Assembly (NCBI GenBank): GCA_946406115.1
Contig: OX291561.1
Location: 6,502,273 to 6,566,272, forward strand
Direction of reading: 5' to 3'
Source: Apoda limacodes
Taxonomy: Eukaryota > Arthropoda > Insecta > Lepidoptera > Limacodidae
DNA length: 64,000 nucleotides
Shown in pieces: positions 23,236-33,812 of this stretch (the stretch's first letter is position 1; every line of letters starts with the position of its first letter). Position numbers and translations under genes: made by a program. The notes under the pieces are model-generated. The model made no database searches, had not been told where the DNA came from, and saw only the letters and a list, made by a program, of their open reading frames with translations.

Positions 23236-24170
23236 TTGTGCCAAATTAAAGTTTTTACAGGCTCTTCACGTTATCACAGCTTGCTTGCACAGTATCCTGA
23301 GATCACTCGACCGGCAGGAGACCCTTTTGCGCGTGTGGTCAAACACAACACCGTGCATTACATTCGCACGACGCCAGGACCGCCCGTTTTCTGCCGTCCA
23401 CGACGTTTGGCACCGGATCGTCTCCGCATCGCTAAACAGGAGTTCGAGGATATGGTAAGATCAGGTATTGCTAGACGTTCTGATAGCCCTTGGTCATCTC
23501 CGCTACACTTAGTACCCAAGAAAGACAACACATGGCGTCCTTGTGGAGATTACCGCGCACTTAACGCGCGTACAATACCTGACCGATATCCGGTTCGCCA
23601 CATAGGTGATCTTACTCATAACCTTTTCGGATGTACCATCTTTAGCAAAATTGATTTAGTACGAGCCTAAAATCATATACCCGTGGCTCCAGAGGACATT
23701 TGCAAGACAGCGATCGCCACAACATTCAGATTATTCGAATTTCCGTATATGTGTTACGGTCTTTGTAACGCAGCGCAAACTTTTCAACGTTTCATGGACG
23801 AAATACTCAGAGATATTGATTTTGCCTTCCCTTACCTTGATGACGTATTAATCGCTTCTTCCTCTGAAACAGATCATGAAAAACACCTGCAGGTCATCTT
23901 CCAGCGCTTCATAGAACAAGGAGTCCTGATTAACTCTTCAAAGTCCGTATTTGGAGTGCCTGAGGTAGAATTTCTTGGTTATACGGTCTCTGCAGAAGGA
24001 ATAAAGCCAATGACAGAAAAGGTCAGTGCAATTTTAAATTTTTCTCTCCCTAAAAACATAAGAGAGCTACGAAGATATCTCGGAATGTTGAACTTCTACC
24101 GCCGGTTTATACCAAACGCTGCAAAAGTACAGGCACCTCTACACAGTCTTCTTTTTTGGCCCATCTGTGA
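23236..24170 (+). pseudogene. Gypsy reverse transcriptase
   Basis: One frame covers the RT but for one stop. The finger region has [13 protein letters not shown] near 23490 and [16 protein letters not shown] near 23548. The first catalytic motif FSKIDLVRA is followed directly by TAA (23668-23670) where a Tyr is usual. The frame resumes with the catalytic box YLDD at 23833-23844, FLGYTVS near 23972, and GMLNFYRRFIPNA near 24084. A frameshift near 24155 leads into the connection and RNase H region. All three catalytic Asp positions are present. Confidence 0.9.
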
Positions 24171-24680
24171 AACCTAAGACACTAATCAAATGGACCCCGG
24201 AACTCGAAAAATCTTTTGAGGAAAGTAAAACAAGTCTATCGAATGCAACTATGTTAGCCCATCCAAACCCAAATTCACAGTTAGCCATTACTACCGATGC
24301 ATCCGACTCAGCTGTTGGCGCGGCGTTGCAGCAAAAAGAAAAAACTGGATGGGTTCCCTTAGGTTTCTTTTGAAAAAAACTGAATAATGCGCAGAAGAAA
24401 TACAGTCCGTACGATAGAGAACTTCTAGCTATCTATGAAGCTATCAAATTTTTTAGGTTTATGGTAGAGTCCAAAATATTTACAGTTTTTACAGATCACA
24501 AGCCGATCACATCAGCATTCCGTAAAAAATTAGATAATTGTTCACCCCGACAATTCTGGTACCTTGACTATATTTCGCAATTTACAACGGATATACGATT
24601 CATTTCAGGAGAAAATAACGTTGTGGCTGACACATTGTCTCGTGTTGATGCTATAACCAGTGTGATCGATTTAGAGAAAC
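24171..24680 (+). pseudogene. Gypsy RNase H
   Basis: Retroelement RNase H domain. The first catalytic Asp lies in TTDASDSAVGAAL (near 24290), then YSPYDRELLAIYEAI (near 24402) supplies the catalytic Glu, and VFTDHKPI (near 24488) the next Asp. The end of the domain reads NVVADTLSRVD (near 24619). A TGA at 24371-24373 replaces a codon between FF and KKLN, splitting the domain. It degrades the RNA strand of the hybrid during reverse transcription. Confidence 0.85.
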
Positions 24681-25940
24681 TGGAGTCTGCTCAAGATTCC
24701 GACCATGAGCTGTCACGACTACTCTGCGGTAATTCTTCGCTGAAACTACAGAAAATGGACGTTTCTGACTTCGGGAAGAAATTATTCTGCGACATATCGG
24801 GTACGTCTTCACGTTTATATTTGCCAACAGCATTTCGGAAACTAGCCTTCGACTGTATTCATGGTTTAAGTCCTCCAGGGGCGAAAGCAACAATAAAGCT
24901 AATGACGCAACGGTACGTATGGCCTAGCATTCGTAAGGACTGCAGAAAATGGTCGCGTACATGCACAGACTGCCAACGATCCAAGGTCATACGACATATC
25001 AGATCCCCAGTACATTCATTTATTCCACCGACAAATAGATTTTCCCACGTCCACATTGACCTGATTGATCCAATGCCAATATCCCACGGTTATAGGTATT
25101 GTTTGACAGCAATCGACAGGTTTACGAGGTGGCCAGAAGTCATTCCGCTCGAAGACATAAAAGCTGATACAGAAGCTAACGCATTCATATGTGGTTGGAT
25201 ATCGCGTTTTGGATGTCCACACAGAGTTACCACTGATAGAGGTAAACAATTTGAATCGCTTTTATTTAATGAACTGTCTAAATTCACAGGTTCCCTCCAT
25301 ATCGCGACTACTGCGTACCACCCTGCTGCTAACGGTCTAGTCGAGCGGTTCCACAGATCACTGAAGGCTGCCATCATGTGTCACGCAAACGAAAATTGGT
25401 ATGAGGTGCTCCCACTAGTCCTTCTAGGAATTCGGAGCGCGTTCAAGGAAGATATCTCATCATAATCCGCTGAATTGGTGTATGGTGAGACCTTACGTTT
25501 ACCCAACGATTTATTTCATAACCCACCAGCAGAAATCACCGATTATACAGACTTTTTATCGAGATTACGCTCATACATGCGAAATTTAAAACCGACCCCC
25601 GTTACACGTCAAATCAAATGTATTTATACATAAGGACTTATTTAAAACGTCACATGTATTTTTACGCCAAGACGCAATACGAAAATCATTAAAACCGCCA
25701 TATTCCGGCCCTTTTAAGGTTGTAGAACGTGCTGAAAAAGTATTTAAAATTGATGTTTGTGGTAAATTTATTACGGTCTCTGTTGACAGGTTAAAACCTG
25801 CCTACATTCTCAACGAGCCGGAAAATCCGCCGAAACCACCAGAAACGACAGAGAAACCACCAGAAACGACAAAGAAACCAGCCACCTATACCACAAAATC
25901 CGGTAGAAAAGTTCGGTTCAGAGATTTTTATCGACCGTAA
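24681..25940 (+). pseudogene. Gypsy integrase with GPY/F-type tail
   Basis: Zinc-binding HHCC domain: the first His is in IHGLSPPG, where the usual second His is Pro (near 24863), while the two Cys remain in CTDCQRSK. Catalytic DDE core: HIDLIDP (near 25056), TTDRGKQFES (near 25233), and GLVERFHRSLK (near 25335) supply D, D and E. The frame stops at TAA 25463-25465, just before SAELVYGE. It shifts again near 25620, and the tail PPYSGPFKVVERA (near 25698, GPY/F-like module) follows, then a Pro/Thr/Lys-rich end to the stop at 25938-25940. No chromodomain is seen. Confidence 0.9.
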
Positions 25941-25959
25941 CGGTCTCCGGAGGGGCTGA

Positions 25960-26079
25960 TGTGGGAACCCGTCCAAATAAACTGTAGTGAAGACAAGCCC
26001 TAACACGCAACGCACAGCTGGTGGCCCGACGATGAGACTTCGTACATCATCGGCAGCGCTTCGGGCGCCTTTCACTTGT
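25960..26079 (+). repeat. Gypsy 3' LTR, truncated
   Basis: This is the first 120 bp of the LTR, identical by eye to 21608-21727. It is preceded by the purine-rich GGAGGGGCTGA (25950-25960), the likely plus-strand primer. At 26080 the sequence passes abruptly into Jockey coding sequence, so about 178 bp of LTR are missing. Confidence 0.9.
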
Positions 26080-26770
26080 GTCTCAAAACGAGACCAAACT
26101 ATCCAAGGTAAACGTGGTCCTATTTAACCCTAGAAAGACACAAGTCGCGTTCACCGCTAAGAAAATCCCATTCACTGTAGTCCCACAATTCCAGAACACT
26201 CCCCTCTCCATCTCCAAGAGAATTGGGATCCTTGGAGTTGACATCTCCAGCGATGTTCAGTTCCGAGATCATTTGTAAGAAAAGGTGAACCTGGCGTAAA
26301 AAAACTAGGCGTACTCAACAGAGCGAGGCTGTAATACCGTTCGGGGCAGAGGTTGCTGCTTTATAAGTCGCAAGTTCGACCCCATATGGAGTACTGCTGC
26401 CATCTCTGGGCGGGTGCACCCGGATACCAACTTGGCCCTTTTGACTTGATTTAACGACGGGCTGTGAGAATTGTCGACGATCCCAAACTCACTTGCCGTA
26501 TCGTACCCTTAAGTCTGAGGAGAGACTTTGCCTCCCTGTGTGAGTTCTACCGCTTGTACAATGGGATGTATTCTAAGGAATTGTTCAAAATGATGCCCAC
26601 TGCCACTTTCTACAATCGCACCGCTCGCCATCGGCAGCGAAATGGTACAGTGCAGTTTCAGAAAAACTTCGAGGGTTGTGGAATGAGCTCCCTGGCCAGT
26701 TTTTCTCTAAGGACTACAGTATGGACAACTACTTTTATCTGAAAATCAAATATATCGTTGGAAGATTCTA
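26080..26770 (+). pseudogene. Jockey-family LINE RT, C-terminal fragment (element D, part 2)
   Basis: The frame from 26078 reads VNVVLFNPRKTQVAFTAKK, then IGILGVDISSDVQFRDHL, the region just after the RT palm in this family. Further on, in shifted frames, come KLGVLNRARL-like and VRPHMEYCCHLWAGAPGYQL, and the frame from 26464 has RIVDDPKLTCRIVPLSLRRD and ASLCEFYRLYNGMYSKELF. The last part is decayed and ends beside the right inverted repeat without any UTR or tail. Together with 20970-21607 it represents one Jockey copy that has lost its palm region. Confidence 0.85.
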
Positions 26771-26788
26771 GTTTTCACTAGGTATTTC

Positions 26789-26878
26789 TAGTTATAACAA
26801 AGGCATTTAGTAAAAACTAGTTCTAACTAGGGAAAACGCGTTCTAACAAAAAACAGGTTTTAACTGTAACATATACAT
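26789..26878 (-). repeat. Right terminal inverted repeat
   Basis: The inverted partner of 20800-20892. The outermost shared phrase is TATATGTTACAGTTAAAACC with one or two differences. The AT-rich flanks prevent a sure reading of a target duplication. Confidence 0.8.
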
Positions 26879-29404
26879 AATTGGACGCGGTGTAATACAT
26901 AGCCAAGTAAATAAATCGATACTCATCACGTATCATCATCATATTTGATTTTGTACATCACTAGTTAATTGCCATAAGAGATTTTTAATACTTCATAATA
27001 CAGCAGCAGCGCTCGGATTGGTCGCAACTATTTCGCTATTGGTTAAAAATTCACCCATGGTATAACTTTCAGCGCGGCTTGCCCGTAAACTGGTTAATGT
27101 GGTTTTTATACATTTTTCGAATCATTGGCAGTCTATGCTACTCTTATGTCTTCGTAAATTTATTTGGGCACAATATCAAGCTAGTCCATAACTAAGCGAG
27201 ACCTTCACTATACGCACCAGGGAATACATACATAGAAAACACCCAGACTCAAGAACACAAATGCTCATCATATTAATGTTTTTCCAATGTGTCGATTGAA
27301 AATACGCCGCAAAATTCCGAAAAAGTAACCGAGGCAACCAATGGTATCTTTTATATTTTTCGCAAATATATTTTTTAGAATTGATACGAAACAAATAAGC
27401 TTGGTTGTCGAGTTCTGTACTTCATGTAAGATGTCAGCAGAAATAGTTACTTGTTCAATAAGTTGTTTTTTGTGAAGAGTGCCAACTTTAAATCCCGAGC
27501 TAGCGAAGTAGTCTAGAATTGAATCACGAGCATAGCGAGTTATTCTAATTTAGACTACTGAGCACAGCGAGGTATTTAAAGGTATGAGATCTCAAATAAT
27601 TTTCTCTCGTGTAAGAAATACAACTTTTCACCTCTACTAGTGACAAAATAGGTCTTAGGCAAGGAACACACTGAAAGTCATATTAAGCAATAAGTTTATT
27701 CTAATTTACAAATATTACCTTCTATAACTCTGCTCCTATCAAAAAATAAACAATAGGTAGGTAACTAACTAATTATTCTTTTTAACATTAGCACCCTTTG
27801 AAAGTCGGCAATTATTAAAAAAATGTATGGTTTAAGATATTTTCAACATGACTTCTCTGGTAAAAAGCTTAGTTCAGCATTAGGCACTAGTTGCTTAGCG
27901 CTTCTGGTGTTAAAGAAATATCTTCGTAACTCAAGTCACATAATAAATAATATAATACACAAAATAATACAATATATACGTAAATAAACAATCTAAGGTT
28001 AAAATAACTAATTAGTTTCGCGCTATTTCAATTTCTTTGCTCTTAGACATGCGTTCAGAAATTTACTCTATAATATTGAACAGCAAAACCACCCTTTTGG
28101 TGCTGGAGAGGTGAAAAATATTTCTACGTCTTAAAAAGAAACGTAACAATTTAAACGATCCCAACTTAATTGAAATCGTTTTTGTGCAAATTAGAGGTTT
28201 TAAATAATGACCTTTAACGTGACTTGCTGCTTTGAGAGTCGGCTTTACTCGGTAGTCGGTTTAGTGAAGAAGAAAATCTTTAGAATGATTTCTAGTTATT
28301 GAAAGAATAAATTTATACATTAGTAGACAACAAAAACAACGGATCATTTAATGGCAGTAGTAAGGAAATAACAAGGATATGTTTAAAAAATAAATTGTAT
28401 GTCGTATGTAATTGAGTAAAGAAATCGAAGACAAGTTTTCGATTCCAATTTCCAATACTATTTAACCGATATTTTGTTTGATGTGTACAGACATTGAAAA
28501 ATTAGAAATTAAACATTAGATTATTATATTTATTTTGATTTTTTGCTGAGACACCTTCATATTTCCAGGAAAGATAAAATTTTGAGCTTTATAAGCTTTT
28601 CAAATTCAATAAATTTTGAGTAATTTTAAAAAAATAGAAATACATTATAACTACGAAATCCTAATTGTGCAAGCCCGGCTGGTACTTAAACGTTTTTTCA
28701 TAACTTAACGTCGTGGGTTCGTTTATTAAAAAAAACCTACCTTTCTTTAAAAAGTTACTTGTAATAATATAAAAAATATTTTTTTTAAGAGTATTTAATC
28801 GACAAACAATTTGAAATGAGCATTGCCGCACTATATTTTTTTACTATTATAGTAAATCGTAAGTAAATAAACAGCTACAATGTTTATGCCAGTCTGAGAA
28901 TTAATGAAAATAATACCATAATTCTACGACCACTTTACGCGAGAGCAAGACTGATCGTGTACGGAACCCCAAAAACCGTCGTAAGTTCATCTAAAGCGGT
29001 TAAAATTATTAGGTTTACTTCTCTCACAATATTTTTTACATCACTAAAATATTACGTCATTACTTTTATTGCAAGTTTTTTGTATTTCAAAGAGGATTTC
29101 GTTTCAGTCCCGAGGGTCGCATCTGTGATTGACGTCTCTGGAGTCAGATTTATTATTGAATACTTTTGCTTTTCATCCGTTAACTTTATTTATTCCTCGA
29201 CAAAGCGACGAGATCCCATTCATCTTCTTTCATTCCCATAGGGTTGTTCATGAGCGTCAAATTTTAATAGTATTTTGTTAACGAGAAATAAACTGCGAAT
29301 AGAAGTTGATTTATTGTTGTTGACTGAAAGAAAAAGGAAAAAATAATTTGAAGCGGAAGATGTTGTTTGAATAAATTTTCATTTGTGGACATTTGCTTGA
29401 CAAT
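26879..29404. other. Non-coding stretch with SINE relic and dispersed repeats
   Basis: No gene. 27200-27312 (-) is a decayed relative of the SINE at 15530-15705 (CCCAGACTCAAG, AATGTTTTTCCAATG). 27480-27665 has a repeat with GAGCATAGCGAGTTATTC, AGATCTCAAATAATTTTCTC and ACAACTTTTCACCTC, phrases I know from lepidopteran interspersed repeats; it holds a short inversion around AGTAGTCTAGAATTG and AATTTAGACTACT. 28140-28280 is a diverged relative of about 5940-6090. Confidence 0.5.
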
Positions 29405-29880
29405 AATACATTGTTCACCTTAAAACACACGAGGTGGGAATCGTCTTTCATCCCGAGTGATACATAGTGCTTTACATTACAAATGCGAGGATAATAAAAT
29501 ATAATTAATTAAAGTTTTAATTAACTTAACAAATATTAATTCAATTTTATAAACATAGATTGCGGTGTACCGAATGTAGTAAATGTAGTAGAAAGTAAAC
29601 AAGCTATGGTAATGTTTTCTCTTGTATAAATAGTGAGTTAATTTTTTCAAAGTGAAATTGGTTCGCTTTTATAATCACAGATGGCACTGTACCAAATAAA
29701 AGGAAGCTATTTAATTGTTTCGTCAGCTTTTAAATAGAAAGTGCTTTTTTAATTTTACTTTGTTCCTTCTAAACGGGCAATAAAGTAATAATCTCTGCAA
29801 ACATGTACTTTCAACCCTATTTTTGATTATGCATGAAGGTTCTTTTAGGGCATGAGTAGTGTAAAAATAGTTTTTACCAC
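29405..29880. mobile_element. Diverged copy of the 17806-18372 MITE family
   Basis: 29410-29490 matches the right arm (TACATTGTTCACC, GGGAAT, CCGAGTGATA, TAGTGCTTTACA, AAATGCGAGGATAATA). 29763-29870 matches the interior (CTAAACGGGCAATAAAGTAA, TCAACCCTATTTTTGATTAT). The segment between them is unrelated, so this copy has been interrupted or rearranged. Confidence 0.7.
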
Positions 29881-32104
29881 TGCCACTCGGAAAAGTATAT
29901 TTTCTTTATCGCTTTTTACAGTCTATTGAATGTGTGCATGCATTATTTTAAAACAAATAAGTTCCATAGGAGAATGGGCAAATTGGACCACAGAAAAAAG
30001 TCTGCCCCCAGGGCTGATAAAAAGTGCATCAGGTAGAATAGTTAAATGCCAACACATTATTGTAGCAGCGCAGCAGCCTTGCAGTAAGGATATGTGTGGT
30101 ATCGTACCATATTTTCCTAGCTTATATTATATGAGTACAGATATATTATATAAGACTTTGACTAATGGGTAATAAACTCTTATGTTTAGTTCGTAATTTA
30201 GTTTGGAATATATGTAGTAACTTATGGGTAATGAGGTCTATCTTTAGTTAGTGATTTAGTTTGGAAAATATTCACCTGGTTGGACACGAATACACTTTAC
30301 ACAATCATTAAAACCATATATTAATCAAGCATTCAAAGGAAGGTTTTGTTCAATTTGTTAAGTGAAACTATGGTAACTAGTAGTTATGCCGTGAAAACAG
30401 TACGCTTAGAATAAAATATAATTTTTGAAACTATTATCAAGTAACTTACATTTTCGTGGTGTTCTATAAAGCTAAAATTACTTATTTTCAAAAATAAGCA
30501 TATCAAAGGCTCGCTTGCTATGCAAAAGTTAAAAAGGTACCTATATACCTACCTAAGTTACTAAGGATAGTGTGCTTAGTCAACAGCTGACTTTTATTTG
30601 AATGTCTTGTTAATATAATATTAAGCTTGAGATTAAAAAGCTTTAGGTCATTAGTATTTTTTGTATTTGCTGAAAAAAACATTTTAGGACTTCAACCGTA
30701 TTCAATTTGAGCTCGCCGCTTAACCCGCTATGTACTTTGCACTAGTTGAAAAATACCAACCCGGATATGCTCGAAATTCTTAGGCTCTATATAAATATAA
30801 AATAGAAACCAATAATGAATTCGAAGGGAAGACTAATAAATTATATATTACAAGAACACATTGTGAAGTACACTTAAGTATCTTTCTAGTAGAACACGCA
30901 CCGTTGAAGGTTTCGTACCATATTCATCTGTTGTTAGTTGCACGGAAAAAAGTTTTTCGTGTAAATTTCGAGATTTTAAAATTAAGTTTTCCACAACATC
31001 CCTAAAACAAACCCATTTAAAGAATGTGTCTGTTACGTTCCCAAATATTTAGCTATTTTAAAAAAATAACTTAATGAAACTGTACCTTACAGAAACCATA
31101 AAATAGAAAAGAAACTACTACTATCAATTATTAGTATTTTTATTTGATACTGTGCTGTGACAAAATGGCAGCCGAGTAAAAAAATACTTTTCGAGAAAGA
31201 TTTGAGGCTCTTATTGAATATCGGTATTGACTAATTCAGTCATATATCCCAAAAACTAAATGGTTATCAAAAATATCAATAGAATGACAGCAACTTCTCG
31301 TTGTTTTCCTTGATATCAAAGATTATTTGCAATAAAATGCACGACATAGTAGATTCACCATCTTGAATTTTGAAAAACTGATAAAAATTTAAATGTTTAA
31401 TCAGATAGAACTTGTTCCATTTGAACATAACTTCCCATCCAATAAAAATTACAAATAAAGTGTTATCTACAACTTTTACACAACAACCCAACATTTATTT
31501 ATAATTTAGGCTTATATTTTTATTTTAATTTATTTTAGTTATATATTTTAAGATTTAATAGATTAAGATTTCTTTTTATGATTTTTTGTCTAATATTGAA
31601 TTAAATAATTTATAAAATGGCAAACAAATATTAAAAATTAAAAATGACAACCCAGTTAAAGTTTAAAAAATAATAAAAAAAATTAAAACACATTTTAGTT
31701 AAGTAACACTTGGGATAATAAAACTAACGATAGTAATTTAGGGTTGCGATTTTCCGCATCACGCTGGTAGTTGCTCAAGATACGAAGGCGCGACATTACG
31801 GCGCCAAAAGCACGACGGGCTGTCGGAAAATAATACACATTTTAAAGTTTCCCTCCCCTGACGATGTCTTATTCTGGACTTTTAATTTTAGTAAATTTTC
31901 GACAGTTTATTGCAATATTTTGAAGTTTTTTTTTATTTCTGTTCGTTTAAAACTGTTGATATTTTAGCACAATTAGTCTTTTTTTTTCTGTGCTTAAACA
32001 AATAATGGATAAATATAAAATGTTAAAGATATAATTTTGCCTAATACAAACTTTTTTCCAGTACTTACCCCCTTATGAGATGATTTTTCAATAATACGGC
32101 GATA
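29881..32104. other. Non-coding stretch
   Basis: AT-rich. An 80-codon frame at 29930-30172 (+) and a 72-codon one at 31276-31494 (-) have no recognisable domain and are treated as chance. No RNA gene was recognised. Confidence 0.4.
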
Positions 32105-32254
32105 TAGTGCAACAAACTTTTCTGACCCGGTAGTCTAAAATAAAAACTATAGTCGCCACATTGAAAGGTTGTGTTACAATGACACTAGCGACCAAACAAC
32201 AAAGGTAGAACCAAGTAGAGGTAGAAGGTGAGAAAAGTTTGTTGCACTGTACGT
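32105..32254 (+). mobile_element. Short TIR MITE, family 'ACAGTGCAACAAAC', copy 2
   Basis: The termini TAGTGCAACAAACTTTTCTG and the reverse complement of GAAAAGTTTGTTGCACTGTA are inverted repeats. The interior, reversed, aligns with 15145-15278 (TTTGGTCGCTAGTGTCATTG; AATGTGGCGACTATAG). The element is intact in outline and non-coding. Confidence 0.8.
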
Positions 32255-33710
32255 CATTCTAAATTTGCAGCGATTGCAATTAAGGCAATTTTCATGGTTT
32301 CATTTTATTAGTGACAGATAAAAAAAAAGTTACTAAGTTAAATATACATTTTATGATCAATGACTGACACTTTCAATTTATATTAATTAAGTAAAGATCA
32401 ATATGTTTTCAAAAATCGTAAAGCATTTCAAGCATACGATTTAACAGTTTATACAATTGAGTGTGACAATCATGTGACTGCATCCATTTGAAATACAAAT
32501 AACTCAGGGCACTGCTTACACCAACGCGTAATATTGTTAAATTAAAATAAATAATAAAGCATTCAGAAATTTGAAATATGTGAATGAGACAATAACAGAC
32601 TTGTTTTATTTAAGTTATTTATTACAATAACGATTGAATTTATGATTTAATAATATTATAAAAATTACTAAAGCACTAAGTAGCAACTTTGACTTATAAC
32701 CATTTCTATTTTAAGCCGGACTCTTTACTTAAAAAGTGTTAGGAATTCTGAATAAACGCTCATTCCTTTTGATTATTACATAATATTGTTTGCCTCACAA
32801 CAACGCAACTTAGCGGTTATCACGTTCTTTCACGTCTCGTGATCAGTAACCGTTGTGTGAAAAGAGACGCGTTGTTATGTCTTCTTTCTCTCTTTTGCAC
32901 TAACTATGCCGCTTGCAGCATACAAAATACTCCCGCGGTACATCCAAGTCTCTTTATAACGATATCAATGAAATATAAATACTAAGAATATTATAATTAA
33001 AAAAACCTAGCCCAATAAAAAAAAATACTATGTCGTGCCGAGCAGTCCTGTATGGTGTGATAAAAAATCTAATGTACTTCAAGCAAGTTAATTTAGCTGA
33101 GTGGTTTTCTTTGTGCATTGTCATCGGTTACTTATCGTCTGCCGACCGCAGATTTAATGGTATTGAAGTTCAAAAATAACTGTTAATTTCATGAAAATTT
33201 CTAGTTTGTATCAAAAAGCCTTTTAGAGATATAACAATGAATGTTTAATGACTTGGGGATTTTGATAATGTTAATTATACAAAGTGGTTTGTATTGTGAA
33301 TACATATAAAAACCGCCTTTTTATGTAAATTTTTGAACAGAAACACGTATTTTATTGAAGATTATCTTTTAAAATTATAATGTCATCAACGTTCGGTCGT
33401 CTTTACTTGAACCCAACTTTAAGACTAAGACTTCAACACCGATATACGAGTTTCAAATATACTACAACGAAAACTCCTGTGTTTAAATGTTAATCATAAT
33501 ATGACTTCGTCACAAATACTTTATTACTTAAAATTAAAGAAATAAATACACTGCAGCACATACAGGCTTAAGACAATTAAGACACAAATAAGAAAAAAAA
33601 TAACAGCCCTACAAGTCACCGACAGTGAAGACCGAGAACTCTTGAACAATGACAATAATGAAATGAAAAGAATGGCAAGAATTGAGAGAATGACTATTAG
33701 AGATCTAATA
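32255..33710. other. Non-coding stretch
   Basis: No gene. 32790-32885 has an imperfect inverted structure (ACAACAACGC on the left against GCGTTGTTAT on the right, with TAGCGGTTATCAC paired imperfectly to GATCAGTAACCG). Confidence 0.4.
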
Positions 33711-33812
33711 GATAAGATTGTCATATGGGTCGCTAGTTATAAAGGATAAGATTGTCATATGGGTCGCTAGTTATAAAGGATAAGATTGTCATATGGGTCG
33801 CTAGTTATAAAG
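33711..33812 (+). repeat. Tandem repeat, 3 x 34 bp
   Basis: Three identical, adjacent units starting GATAAGATTGTCATATGGGT at 33711, 33745 and 33779. Perfect identity suggests recent expansion. Confidence 0.95.

Larger units (their letters stand above)
21608..26079 (+). mobile_element. Gypsy LTR retrotransposon, CsRn1/Kabuki-like, defective
   Basis: The order is 5' LTR, primer site, gag, protease, RT, RNase H, integrase, purine-rich tract, partial 3' LTR. The primer-binding site matches the 3' end of tRNA-Trp, the hallmark of the CsRn1 group that includes Kabuki of silkworm, and Gag retains that group's CHCC-type zinc-finger outline. There is no envelope gene. The coding region is broken by at least three frameshifts and four in-frame stops. 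The 3' LTR keeps only its first 120 bp, so no target duplication can be read. Confidence 0.9.
20800..26878. mobile_element. Inverted-repeat composite enclosing Jockey fragment and Gypsy
   Basis: A ~92-bp repeat at 20800-20892 is matched in inverted orientation at 26789-26878 at roughly nine in ten positions. Shared phrases are TGTTACAGTTAAAACC, AGAACGCGTTTT, AGAACTAGTTTT and ACTAAATGCCTTTGTTA. Between them lie a 5'- and 3'-truncated Jockey RT fragment and, inserted in that, a Gypsy retrotransposon. The Jockey remains begin within a few tens of bases of the left repeat and stop within about 20 bases of the right one. No Jockey 3' UTR or tail is present. This suggests a terminal-inverted-repeat or foldback element that acquired a Jockey fragment. 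Two independent palindromic MITEs that landed on either side of a Jockey remnant are the alternative. Confidence 0.5.

Noticed and set aside
21608..26079. Envelope gene of an errantivirus-type Gypsy
   Set aside because: After the integrase stop at 25938-25940 only 19 bases precede the 3' LTR, so there is no room for env.
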